Assembly: GCA_023159155.1 (NCBI GenBank)
Contig: JAJNNX010000004.1
Coordinates: forward strand, 930,001 to 994,000
Reading direction: 5' to 3'
From: Ustulina deusta
Taxonomy: Eukaryota > Ascomycota > Sordariomycetes > Xylariales > Xylariaceae
Length of the DNA stretch: 64,000 nt
Part shown: positions 48,901-60,065 of the stretch, in pieces
Layout: the number at the start of each line of letters is the position of its first letter
Numbering within the stretch: the first letter of the stretch is position 1
Translations under genes and position numbers: made by a program
Notes under the pieces: generated by a model
Databases searched by the model: none
Told to the model about the DNA's origin: nothing
Seen by the model: the letters and a program-made list of their open reading frames with translations, nothing else

Positions 48901-51900
48901 TTGCCTCCAGAGAGGTGGCCCAGGATATGCATACTTACCTAGGGGCTGAGGTAGGCAGATACAATAGATATATTCGAGGCAGGCAATGCACTACCGATAG
49001 AATATCGGTGTGGCCAGAGTACCGGCCTACATCGATTTCTCTGAGCAGCAATTTGCACCACCCCCTTCTCTCCTTGCACATACAGGACCCCGACCAATAA
49101 TGAGAATATTCCTTGGGAGCAAGAAGAATATCGTCCTATATGCTAACACACGATCCAAAATACCACGAGCCTCCTGATCGTCCCACGCTCGGACAAAAGA
49201 GCCAAGGACTTGTTTCGGCCATTGCGTACACTGCCTTTCCTGGATGCCCTGCGATCATGTTCGTGTGCAGGTATGCATGCCACTTATACCACCCATATGT
49301 GTACATACATCACGTTCGTGGCTGGGCAGAATTTCCTAAAACGCCCATGATAATCTACGAGTTACGTACACTACTAGTCCACATACAATTAGTTCGTGTG
49401 TGCGCAGTTCTTGGCCACGTGCCCAACTCCTCGACGCGGAACGACTACGTACTAGTAAGACCAGCCTAGTGTAGTTGCAGACCGGATGTTGCCCCCGTAA
49501 GCGGGAATCTGGTCTAGCCTTCTCAGCAGAGGCACATCCAGGAAGCCGGGTGATACCTACTGCGTATTGTCGGAGACTCAATCCGTCAACGCTTAGCCCA
49601 CCCTGGCTGACCAGCCGTCCCAGACGAACGCCGAATCAGTGCTCTTAGCGATGACCCATATAAGGTGATCGACCAACCGGTGCCGCTGCCGGGTATGTAC
49701 ACTGACAATCTAATGTACAGCGTCGAAATAATCCGATGAGCATGGATGAGGTCTCTACCAGGATTGTCGATTGTCAAGACTATGACAAGAAACGAGCGGA
49801 TCCCTCGGTAGCCGTTGTTAACGTTTGCGGACAGGCACCTACACATACCCTACATGCGCACACACCAACTACCTAGTATAGTACACTATAGGCAGTGTGT
49901 AGTATACCAAAAGACGTGCCACTTCCGCCCGCTTTGACGGCCAATCTGGGCGGTCTGTGCCCTTTGAAATGGAATGAAACTGGAAAAGCTGATGTAGACA
50001 GGACCACTGTGAGGATGTGATACGAACGGCACGACGAGCCTTAGAGCCTTCGAGCGTTCTTGGTGGAAAATTTTCTGTTGGCGCTGTTGACGGTTCCAGG
50101 ATGAACCATGGAGTGCTTGTTGGGTCCTAAAAATAGTTGGATTCTCAATGGCAAACTCTCCGAAGACCGAAGCTACAAACAGCGAGCGATTGATGTTGGC
50201 GAGGGTATTCGACGGCTTTAAATTTGGTCCACAACAACGCCACCAAAAGCCTCATCTTGAGCCTCATGTCATGGGACACAAATAAGCAACACGTGCCCGA
50301 TGGTATCGATAGTCTCTCACTCCCGACATGTATTCGCATGTTGCTACCTCGCCCCTACGCTATCATTGGCGGGCGGTACATGACGCTTACGAGGTGGTTG
50401 ATACGCTTAGCCAGAATCAGTGCCAAGGCTTGGATCGGTGCATCTGGCACGTACGGGAGGAGCTTGCTGACGGAATGACCAGTCACTTTCACCTTGAGCC
50501 GTATCTGGAAGCTGTGGCCCGGCTCCCTTGCACGCGGGTGGGCTTAGCATCCCAGCAACGGAACAGGAGCCGGCAGTGAAGATTAGGCCTGCGCCGTTGG
50601 GTATGCACCATAAGCCGTGATGCAACCCTGGGTCTGACTGACGCTTGCCGCTACAGTCGTGGCTCGTACGATGAACGCACTTATGCGGACCATTCATATA
50701 GTGTAACATATCTCGTGCTGTATACACATGCATGCATACATGCTTGCTTGCCACTGGATTCGTCGTCGTCGACTGCTGTGCTATGCAATGCAAATCATTA
50801 TTTATTCCCTCGCTTACTGCGGTTGCAAGCGAAAGGTCGAGTCTTATTGTCTTGTGGAATAACCCCGGCCTCATTCCTGAAAGGGACGAATTACTACCTA
50901 AACTTCACGTCATCTTCACCATGCTATATCCCCATCTGCAGAACACGACTGGCTGGAATCTCGAGTCTGAAGATGACTGGCAAGCTCGCTTTGCATTAAA
51001 CACCTCTATCGGCTCCGATCGGACGTCACCAATATTGGCCGCAGCGATCTCGCGCCAGACTTGCATGAATCCCCTAGTGGAAAGTAGCATACACCCAATC
51101 ATGCGGCCGACTATTATTCATGATCATGATCATCATGTTGAGCAAGCTTTTTGACAGAATCCAGAAAGAGACATCCAAGTTCACCCTAGGTCATTTGGTC
51201 CCATCTCACACGCGGGGGAGATTTCGTTTATCCAATAGGTACGGTAGATGCGTTCATTTGCGATCTCGCATCGAGAAAAAAGAAATAGATGTACCGCATC
51301 CGGGAAACATCCGGTTCCATCTTAGAGCCATGCGGCACTACCACCCCACTTCGTTTTCACAATTGGTATCTATCTGCTTGTCATCGCCGACTTTCATAAC
51401 AAAATCGAACAACAAAGCCGCAGTTAGCGGCCAAAAAATTGGGGGGGTTTCGAAGACCTCGGTCCTCTCGGGTTCCCGGAAATGAATACAACTCATCATC
51501 ATATATGGCTAGTGGCGACCGCAGATAAGAGGAGTGAACACACACGATCGGATGCTTCTCAGGAACCCGAGGAGTACCGTCGAGGCTGCGACAATCCAAA
51601 TCCAAGACAAGGAAGAAGAGGAAGCATCGGAGATTGTATACCACAATCGTCGCACTACTTTCTTTGCCTTACAATCACGACTAAAAAAGGAGGGGGCTAT
51701 ACTAGACGGAAGGATACTTAATACACTAGGATAGTAAGTATACTGGCAGGAACGGCACGAGGTGACAGGGCAGAGGGCACATGGGAACCCTGACCTTGAC
51801 CTTAACCCTCGTCGCATGGCTATACACGCCATGTTCGCTTCACTCGTCCGCTGACCGGTGTTATAGACAGACCCGTATCCACCATGCCTACCAAGTAGTG

Positions 51901-52031
51901 TGTATGCAGACACACTGGTAACAGCACAAACGGCCGAGTGTTATCAGAAACAGCCCACACACCATGCAATACTTACTTACTTACGTTGCCTCTCTTTGGG
52001 AAACAAATGTCCGTGCTTAAACCTGGCTTCC

Positions 52032-52105
52032 TTTTTTTTTGTGTTGTTGTTGTTTGTTGTTGCTGTTGTTATTGCTGTCGTTCTTCTTCTTCTTCTTCTT
52101 CTTCT
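52032..52105. repeat. T run with (TTG)n and (TTC)n microsatellites
   Basis: A nine-T run is followed by TTG-type repeats with interruptions to about 52080, then about eight TTC units. The plus strand carries almost no A across 74 bases. Confidence 0.9.
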
Positions 52106-53410
52106 CCTCCTTCCCTTCCAAATCCATACTCAAAAAACAAAATCTTGACAGCGTTAACAGCATTCTACATATAGGTATCTGCTTCCCAATCTCCCACGTT
52201 GATATCGCCTCCCTCCTTATTATGACGGCTTAAGCCAGGCAGGGGATGGGAGTCCGGCACTTTTGCATTCGTCTTGGCAGGGCCCGAAAGCGAACTTGCA
52301 GTGTTTGACAGTTTCTATCTCAGGGATCAACCATGGAGAAAAAGTGAGGCTATAGCGAACTACACTGCACTAGCAGGCTTCGCAAACTCTAACCTCATTC
52401 AAGGTAGCGACTAATTCTTTTTTTAGCATACCTGTGGATTTCGGCCCCAATTAACCATCTACCTCGCTAAGTATACTATACTATAATGGAGATAAGATGG
52501 TTCGCTTGGGCGAAATCATTGAAGAGGAACATCTCGCCGCCTTGCCCTTCATAATTTTCGGCAGCCTGACATATTACATCACGAGGTATACATATTCATA
52601 TTTTTATAATTACAATAAATAAACGTCATGAAATACCGGCTGTGGATTTGATGCTTATAGAATCCTTGTGTAATGGTGCGAAGTGTCTACACTAGTTAGC
52701 TCAGCTCCGTTTTTGTCTGAAACATATCGCACTAGTGTCGAGGCTTCGTCTAATCTAACCGCCTCTATTCTACGCTAGCTAGCTGACATAGACTATCTGA
52801 CACCATTGGCATGATACCAGAAAATATGTAGCCCTGAATATCATCTTGACGTCGACTTAAAAAATAACCGAAAAACTCTGACTCAGGGACATATCACTAC
52901 CGTCATGTCCGGTCTACACTACGTCCAACCCCTTGTGTGAAATTACATATCCTCGCTTACTAGTACCAATGCTGATACCGCTTTGACAGTTGTCACGTGC
53001 TGAAAGGGTCTCGTCTCCTGGCCCTTTCAACCTCTTGTATACAGGTCTACCTATAATGAGACCGAGTCGGAAGAATCGGTGAGAAGGGACCCATTCCCCT
53101 CACCGAAACTCGCTCACCGCCTAGGTGAAACAGGGTTCTCGCTAGTGTAGTAGTGTATTGTAAACGGCGCCGTCGTGCCGATGGATGAAAAAGCCCATCG
53201 GCTCACATTCCGCGGAGGTTGACTCGAGGCAGACACCCATACGTCATCACGATAGCCATTCCCGAGCATCATTGCCCATCATAGCGGTTCTCGGAGATTG
53301 GCCAAGTTTGGACTCGTGGCGATAGGCTCAGGTAGAACCTCCGCCGCCATGCCTAGTGTATACCAGCTTTGTTGTCTCGCACAGAGTCTGGTATAAGGCC
53401 ATCATCGGCA

Positions 53411-56400
53411 TCACACGATAATGGGTGACTTCGATCGTTCGGTTCCTCTCATTTCCAAGCCTTCATGCTCATCGTCTTGATGATCCTTATCAAATACGTC
53501 GGCCTCAGAATTCTGGCGTTCTTTTTCTTGAAATGTGAAAGCGTCGGACAGATTAACTGCTAAGAAAGTTTTTGGCAGCTTGACCCTGTGGCTTCTCGTG
53601 TGAGCACTATTGAAGTCGACGTTTAAACCGTGAGAGAGACACTTACTGGTGGAATTTTGCTCGTAACGTCTCAATAATTTTCTTCCAGTCGCCATGAGGC
53701 GTAAGGCTTCGCCGTGGCGCACATCCTATACAGTGTTTGCTATCCAGTTGAATATCTAGTGGATCATAAATATGGCAACCTGGGCTAATAGTTATTCGAA
53801 TGCTGTAGTTGAAGGTTGGCTGACCAGGCAGTGGTGCATCTAGCGCGCCCTTGTTTTCAGACTCGTATAACTCAAAACAGATCTGGGAAAGATAATCTAG
53901 CTCTGGAATGGTGCGACGATTGATCTTTGTCTCGATACCTCCCTCAAGAATGCAATTGAGCAGCGTGTAAATATGAGATTCCTTGGTGAAGTAGAAGAAC
54001 GATTTAGCGTCTTCAGACGCCTGCATCTCCTCAAGGTCTTGAACTATCTCTTTGAGTAGAGGTAATGAGGTCAATAGCCCAATCTCGAGCTGCTTTAGAT
54101 TAGTCCCAGTCCACAGATGTTCTGCATATGAGACTGACCTTCTCACTATCTGAAATGCCGTACTCCTGAGGGCATATAAAGTCAAACATCACCTTCGCTA
54201 GCTGGTACAATTCTCGAAGGGGCTCGAAGCGTGCGTCCGTTTTCGCCTTGGTCCGATTATTGCCCCTCTGAAGATGGAAATACTCATCAGGCTGTGCAAT
54301 TTCGCTTGGATGCTTCATCCACGACCTCCGCCGAAAAATCCGTCTCATGGTATTTTGTGCCTCTGATCTGTCTCCCCTCTCTGACCAGTCAGACTTGTCG
54401 GTCCGCTCGCTAGGGGGTGATCCCACAATCTGGCTCTTATCTGACTTATCGTCGGTCGTCTTGCCGTTTTCTTCCGTTTCTTTGGGTACATTTTTAGTCT
54501 CGCGGTTGAGGGTGATGCCAAATTCTTCTTCTAGCATGTGTTTTGGTGGTGTGAACACCCACTCGAGAAATTGGCGATTATGTAAAGCATCGAATTTCAT
54601 GGTATCGTACAGCTCAGATATCTTGCTCGGGTCAATTTTCTCGTGATCACAAAATTCGGCAAAAAGCTTTTCCCAACGTTCCCGAAAAAGCTCGGCGTCC
54701 TCCCCACAACACCACCGAGTTTGGATATTAGTGATAGCGTTAGCCTGCGAAAGTGACGAAGCGATTGATGTACTTGAGCTTTCACCAGTGGCCTTGTCTG
54801 AGCTTAGACTGTTGATCGCGTTAAGTGAGTTTATAGCGCTGCTATACAACTTATTGTAGTTATGTTGCATCACGTCGCGGTGGAAATTCATCAACTGAAC
54901 AACCCTCGTCTGGACCTCAGACGGTTCGGGCATACCCTCGGGCCAAGCAAACTGTGGTGGGCGCTCGTTACCCTTACGCAGCAAACCCTTCAGCTTCTTT
55001 TTAACCTTGTCCATCTCGTCTTTAGCTGCGTTAGAGTCGTCAAGCAGGTCCTTCCGGATTGTAATAAAATCTTCCGGGAGTTCTTTCTGGTCTAGGAAAG
55101 ACGCCGCCCAGATTTGAGCGCTCGTTGTGACACGACGCTCTGAGCTGCTAAAAACATGAACTTCATCAAGGATATCTCGATTTAACAGCATATAATCGTT
55201 CCGCATATTCTGTGCTAGTTCCTGGGCCTGGTATCTTGCAGAATGCGTTGGCTCACCTCCCCACTTAACGATTAGTTGCAGCTTATCCAAGACGAAACTG
55301 TTGTCCGCCGCTGTGAATTTGGACATTGTTACTCCCGACATCGAATCCTGGCGTCGAGGCATGCCCTGCCGATTCCTATCTTGAGACTTCTTTCTTTCAT
55401 CATCGGCTGTGTCCTGAGCACCCTCCTCTTGCTCAAGAGGCTTTAGCTTTGCAGTTGCCTCTCCATGCTGTTGATGCAGAGTTCTTGCAACCAACGAGTC
55501 TATTTTAACTTCTCCAGGAACATCAGTTGCCGACTCAGGTACCATCTCTACCGATTTTTTTTTACTGAACATTGGCTTGATTTGCACCTTTGTACCAGCC
55601 CAGCCGCCTTTCTTCACGAGGACATTTCGTAGTGCTTTGAGTTTATTACGGTCCTCTTTTCCTTGCTTCATAGCCATATCTACCGCATCTAGGACGCTTG
55701 CGAGCGCTGCCTCGCCGACTAGTAGAACTTCTTCTTGGTGTCCCTTTAAGAGGTCAATGAAGGGCTGAGTGTGAAAAGTAAACTTGTACTTCTGTTTCGG
55801 CGTACGATCAGCATGCCGGATTACTGATACAAGGCCTTTGAGCTTCCAAGAGTGCTTTGGCGGCGGCGGCGGTGGTGAAGGTCGAGGATCGGTGTGCTCC
55901 TCCATCTCATTATCTGGAGTAGCTGGGTGCGTGGGCGGAGCAGTCGCGGGCATACTACTAGAGGTCGAACCACCGGCGGCGAGATGGGTAAGAGGACCAA
56001 TGATCCCATTTTGCAGTTTCAACGCTATATTACCCATACTAGTCTCGGACCTCACGGTGGAGGGAGATCTCAAGGACTTCTCATCCACGTTTGGTTCTCT
56101 TGTAGAATCTTCCGGGGGCAGTGTGCCGGTGGTACTAGACAATGTAGAATGAGACGCTGATTGTGAAGCTGGCAACACTTCTTTGTCCTTTGTCGCCAAA
56201 AGCGCCCTCGCGAAGGGATCACTAATGTCAGTAGTCGTGGGAGAAGGGAGTGGTGGAATTGGACCACCTCGTTTAATTCTCTCCTGGATGAACATTTCTT
56301 TGAGTATGTTGGCGCAGTGGTCGTAGTACGTTTCGTTGTCTTTGACAAAACTCCAACCGTTAACATCGATGACACAACTCTTACCTCCGGCGCGAAGTAG

Positions 56401-57999
56401 GTCAAACCCACAAACTCGTTGCCCAAAGGTTCTTGCAATCTTGCTAGCCATTTCCTTCTCATCGGGACTTAGAGCTGTTACGTAGCGGATTTCTTTGCCA
56501 TGAGTATTGCGCCTGACAATGCCGTCTACGACGGGCGACTTTCTCGTCTCTGCATGGCAGTAGTGAGATCCAACCGTGTAAGCTTTCACATCTTCTGCAT
56601 TATCAACTTTCATGAACTTCTCATATATGAAGCTGCTATTCGGCTCGGTAATTGCCCGGGGGACCACGAGGTCCTCCACGAACTCTGAGCTTTTGTTGCC
56701 GATTTTCCTGAAGAGCTTCCGCGCACCGCCACCGGCGGACCGTGGAAAATAGATGATAATGTTGTGATCCTCTCCACTAGTTGGTTTCTCGACAAAGGGC
56801 TTCCTTAATAGAGCACCATCGACGCTGAGTATATCGCCATCATCAAGCAACTCGACTTGTCTCGGAGCGCGGTACTGCCCAAAATCTGTGGCTTCTAGCT
56901 CGAGACCGGAAACTTCCTTGGTATGCTTTGCCACCTCAGGAGTAAGTAGATCTGGCCCACCATCACGATTCACTTCGATCCGCTGTGGTGTTGGGACATT
57001 GATCTTGTCTAACATACGGAGGCAAAGCCGTCTGTCCCATAAGATCTTTTGCATGGGAACATCGTTGACGCAGAATGGCTTCCGAGCCTTGACGTATGCA
57101 ATAGCTTTGTCCAGCGGGAATCCATCCGAATAGAATGATATTAGATAGTCGCATATCGGCCAGTTTTCTACGCCTATTTAGAAGTTAGGGACAACGGGCT
57201 AACCCACTTCACACAACGCACGTGACGTACCTTCGTCTAAAATAGTCTTATCTCCGAAAACGACAACGTCAAAGTCGCGGTTAGTGATGATGCGGTTAAG
57301 AATATTCCTGCTAGGTTTACTGCGGGCCTTCGAATCCAGGGCACAAACACCGATGATGCCCCAGGGTGCTGGCTTCGTGTCTTCCTTCTCTCTAGGTTGG
57401 GGACCTCGCTCGCTGCTTTGGCTGTGACTGCTAGTCGCAGTGCTCCCGCTGAAGCGGCGTTTGGTTCTGCTTCGGTCTCTCTTCGCTTGAGGCCGAGCGG
57501 CGGGATTGGAGGTTGGGGGAGGAAGAGAAGTGATTGGGCTTCGCCTGACTACGTCGAGCGAGTTGGTCTGGTGCGTACCCAGTGGTGCCAACTGCGGGCC
57601 ATTCCCAGGAAGGCTTTGGGAGCTGGGGCTGGAAGAGGTGGTGACGGTGACGTTAGAGACGCCAGCTTCTGACTGGCCCGGGATAGGGCCAAGGCCCTTA
57701 CCCGAAGTCATGAGACCCTGGCCGGAAGCAGAGCGCTGCACAGTGCCGCAGTCGGAGCCGGCAGAGGAGGAAGTGGCGGAGCTCGCAACGCCACGAGCCG
57801 ATACCAGAGACAAGAGGGATGAGACAGAGACACGCTTGTTACCGTCCAACTCGGAGGGCGAAGAACGTTGGTTGAAGGCGGGATCGAGCAGTTGGCCGTA
57901 GTAACTTAGGTCCTGAATGGAAGAGAGTCGCTTGGTAGAAGAACTTTCGCGGTTTGATTTCGAGTTTGAGTTTGAGTTTGAGTTTGAATTTGCCTCCAT
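53411..57999 (-). CDS. asp1: inositol pyrophosphate kinase/phosphatase Asp1/Vip1 (PPIP5K)
   Basis: Four exons on the minus strand, 57231-57999, 54139-57167, 53647-54089 (or from 54092) and 53411-53585, give 1471 or 1472 codons. The introns are 63, about 49 and 61 bases. The enzyme phosphorylates IP6/5-IP7 at position 1 and, through its second domain, can remove that phosphate. Residues 1-205 are low-complexity Ser/Asn/Arg-rich. The pre-kinase and ATP-grasp kinase follow: WGIIGVCALDSKARSKPSRN, then NWPICDYLISFYSDGFPLDK across intron 1, KPTSGEDHNIIIYFP, and CVIDVNGWSFVKDN near 521-534 with the key Asp. A disordered linker of about 120 residues, ending in a Pro run, separates the histidine-phosphatase-like domain, which starts with VSVIRHADRTPKQKYKF near 706. 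YFTKESHIYTLLNCILEGG and CIGCAPRRSL in exon 3 complete it. Both catalytic halves look intact. Longer than budding-yeast Vip1 (about 1146) because of the N-terminal and linker extensions. Confidence 0.95.
57962..57987. repeat. (GAGTTT)n coding hexamer repeat
   Basis: Four to five GAGTTT units on the plus strand encode an Asn-Ser repeat right after the Asp1 start codon on the minus strand (MEANSNSNSNSNSKSN). The in-frame hexamer can vary in number without breaking the gene. Confidence 0.9.
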
Positions 58000-58756
58000 C
58001 TTGAAGAAACAAAGCTGGACAAACTTAAGACCACTTTTTCCCCGGTTATCGGTACTAACTTAGTCAGTTAGTCTACCTAAGGCGGTACCCTCTTTAAGGG
58101 TTAGGTAGTGCTAGTCAGTGCCACCTGTAAGTCGACTAAGCAACCGGCGAATGTCTCACTTTAATACTGGTGGCAAGATAAGCAGGGCCGAAGCAACTGG
58201 GCGGGAACGAAAGAGAGGATATCGTTGAATAATTGTCAGTCGTCATAGGCTCTCGGTTGAATATTCTCGGGGCGTTCTTGCAGAATTATTAAGTCATTGC
58301 TCTGGTCTTCAACGAACAAAGTTGTTGTGATTTTCGCTTTGGAACTTCAACTGTTCCTAGATATCTCAGCTGCGATGTATGCTAAGACCCAAAAGCCAAG
58401 GGACTCTGGTATACCTCAGAAGAAAAGGAAAAGGAAGAAAGAAAAGGAAAATATAGCAAATTGTGGGTGCTGTACCTACCTAGGTACCTAGGATAAGGTA
58501 CCTGCATCACAGTACCTCGCAGGGTAGTGCCAAAACTGGGTCAAAGATCGTAGATCTGCTGGGCATACTTACGCCAGATCTCTGTGGAAAATACCAAAAA
58601 TACTAATACCTGCTACCTACCTCCTTACCGATTGTAATACGCACAGGGTGTGTGTGTCAGGTGGGAGTGGTGGCCGTTGTGGCCGTTGTTGTCGTTGTCG
58701 ACTGTATTTGCTGGACATAAATAAATAAATACCTAAGGGTCGAGTAGGCCCTGAGA

Positions 58757-58775
58757 GAGGGGGGAGGGGGGGGGG
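58757..58775. repeat. G-rich tract
   Basis: Runs of about six and ten G, separated by a single A, on the plus strand. Confidence 0.85.
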
Positions 58776-59446
58776 CAGCAAGGAGGCTGAGGGGGATCCA
58801 GTTAGCAATAAATGAGGCAACCGTCAATTCGGCCGGCCGCTAGAGAAAGAGGAGGCTTTGTTGTGAAACACTTGTAATCAGAAGACAACGGGCACTTGCT
58901 ATACTGTTCGGGCGGCAGCGTTCACGCGAGTCGATCGGTTGGGCTCTTGGGAAGCTTGGGAACGGTAAAGCAATCCAGGCAGCGCTGTCCAGGTACCTGC
59001 CTAAGTGGAGGAGATAGAGGCTGTTATCTGCTTCTATCTTATCACGGCCTCTACTTTCTGTGCTGGTATCTACCTCGACAAGGCATGCACGGAGAGATAA
59101 TGGCGCCTCATGGTGATGGAGGGCCGGGCAGGAGAGCGGGTTTCTTTTTCACGTCTTCGGATCCTCATTGCGTCGTATTATTTATATATCAGTCACGCAC
59201 GTGCCAGGAAGGACCTCGGGAGCAGACACCGTGACGTCTATTCGTATAAGAGGATGGCAGCAGGGATCCAGCAGTTCCATCTATTCGCGTATGCCATACA
59301 GGGTTTAGTGGGCAGCGAACGGACAAGGCAGCGTCATTGCGGTCCTCTTTTTTTGGGATGGGATTTTGTTGCGACCACGGAAGTATAGACGGGAGGGTAT
59401 TACAGATGCACTTTCGAACGAAAAAGCTCCGATATGATGGGGGCAG

Positions 59447-59645
59447 TACCTAAGGTCCTTAAGTAGACTTCCAATGTCATCTGCCTACTGGGTAGTACCC
59501 GCCTACCTCGGCAGGTACTAGGGGCACTACCTGCTAGATAGGTAGTAGGTTAGGTAGTATTTTAGGTGTAGTGCACACCGATAACGATAAGACATCCTGC
59601 ATACATTAGGTAGGGAGAGAGGTGGGTCATCTGTAGCCGCTCTTT
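59447..59645. repeat. TAGGTA/TACCTA motif cluster upstream of utp21
   Basis: Includes the GGTAGTAGGTTAGGTAGTA stretch and facing CTACCT words, giving several short inverted repeats within 200 bases. Confidence 0.7.
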
Positions 59646-60065
59646 GTGAGCTGTACCTACACAGTCAACATCACAACACGAACTCACGAGGAAAACTCAC
59701 GAGGAAAACATAAGACATAAAGCTACTTGGGCATAACAATAGTTCTAGCATTACGTGGCTGGGGCGAGCTGATGGGTTACCGGCATTTACAGTAGGCGGT
59801 TGCTTGTTCGAATTGTGGAGGGGTTCCAGGACTGTTCCAACGAGGGCCTCTGATTGGCTTAATTGGCAAGTCAAAAAATATTCCGAACTAAAAAAAAGTC
59901 CAAGAACAGCGACAGCCGCCGTGCAAGCCATCGCATTCTCAACGCCGCGTGCTGCCTCACGGACGAACTAGCCAGTGCTGCCGTTGCCTCCAAAGGGATG
60001 CCCGCGCGCTGCTAGAGAGGGAAATAGTCCTCGCGGCCCTATTCCGAGCCCCATTCGAGAGCGCG

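Larger units (their letters stand above)
39723..53410. other. 13.7 kb region without a recognisable gene
   Basis: I found no frame with family features. Candidates inspected include 41752-42129 (minus), 42468-42773 (minus), 44078-44485 (plus), 46013-46432 (minus), 50407-50874 (minus), 50732-51154 (plus), 51120-51485 (plus) and 51509-51913 (minus). None has both regular composition and splice support. Base composition is mixed, not a long AT-rich block, so strong RIP is not obvious by eye. Microsatellites, TAGGTA clusters (about 44681-44746, 48711-48900) and an ATTGCATGC/GCATGCAAT inverted pair near 44751-44781 are present. Confidence 0.5.
58000..60065. other. divergent intergenic region between asp1 and utp21
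   Basis: 2.1 kb between the two start codons contains both 5' regions. TAGGTA/TACCTA clusters lie at about 58066-58110, 58476-58625 and 59447-59645, and a G-rich run at about 58757-58775. No gene is supported; the short frames at 58896-59388 and 59671-59931 look like chance. Confidence 0.5.

Noticed and set aside
50732..51154. A 140-codon plus-strand frame in the gene-poor tract
   Set aside because: Part of it looks protein-like, but the ends are irregular, it overlaps a minus-strand frame of similar size, and no family or intron could be supported.
51509..51913. A 134-codon minus-strand frame
   Set aside because: Cys/Ser-rich irregular composition and no family resemblance; likely chance.
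39723..53410. Transposon or LTR remnants
   Set aside because: I could not see terminal repeats, target duplications, or reverse transcriptase or transposase motifs by eye; a profile search would be needed to exclude old copies.
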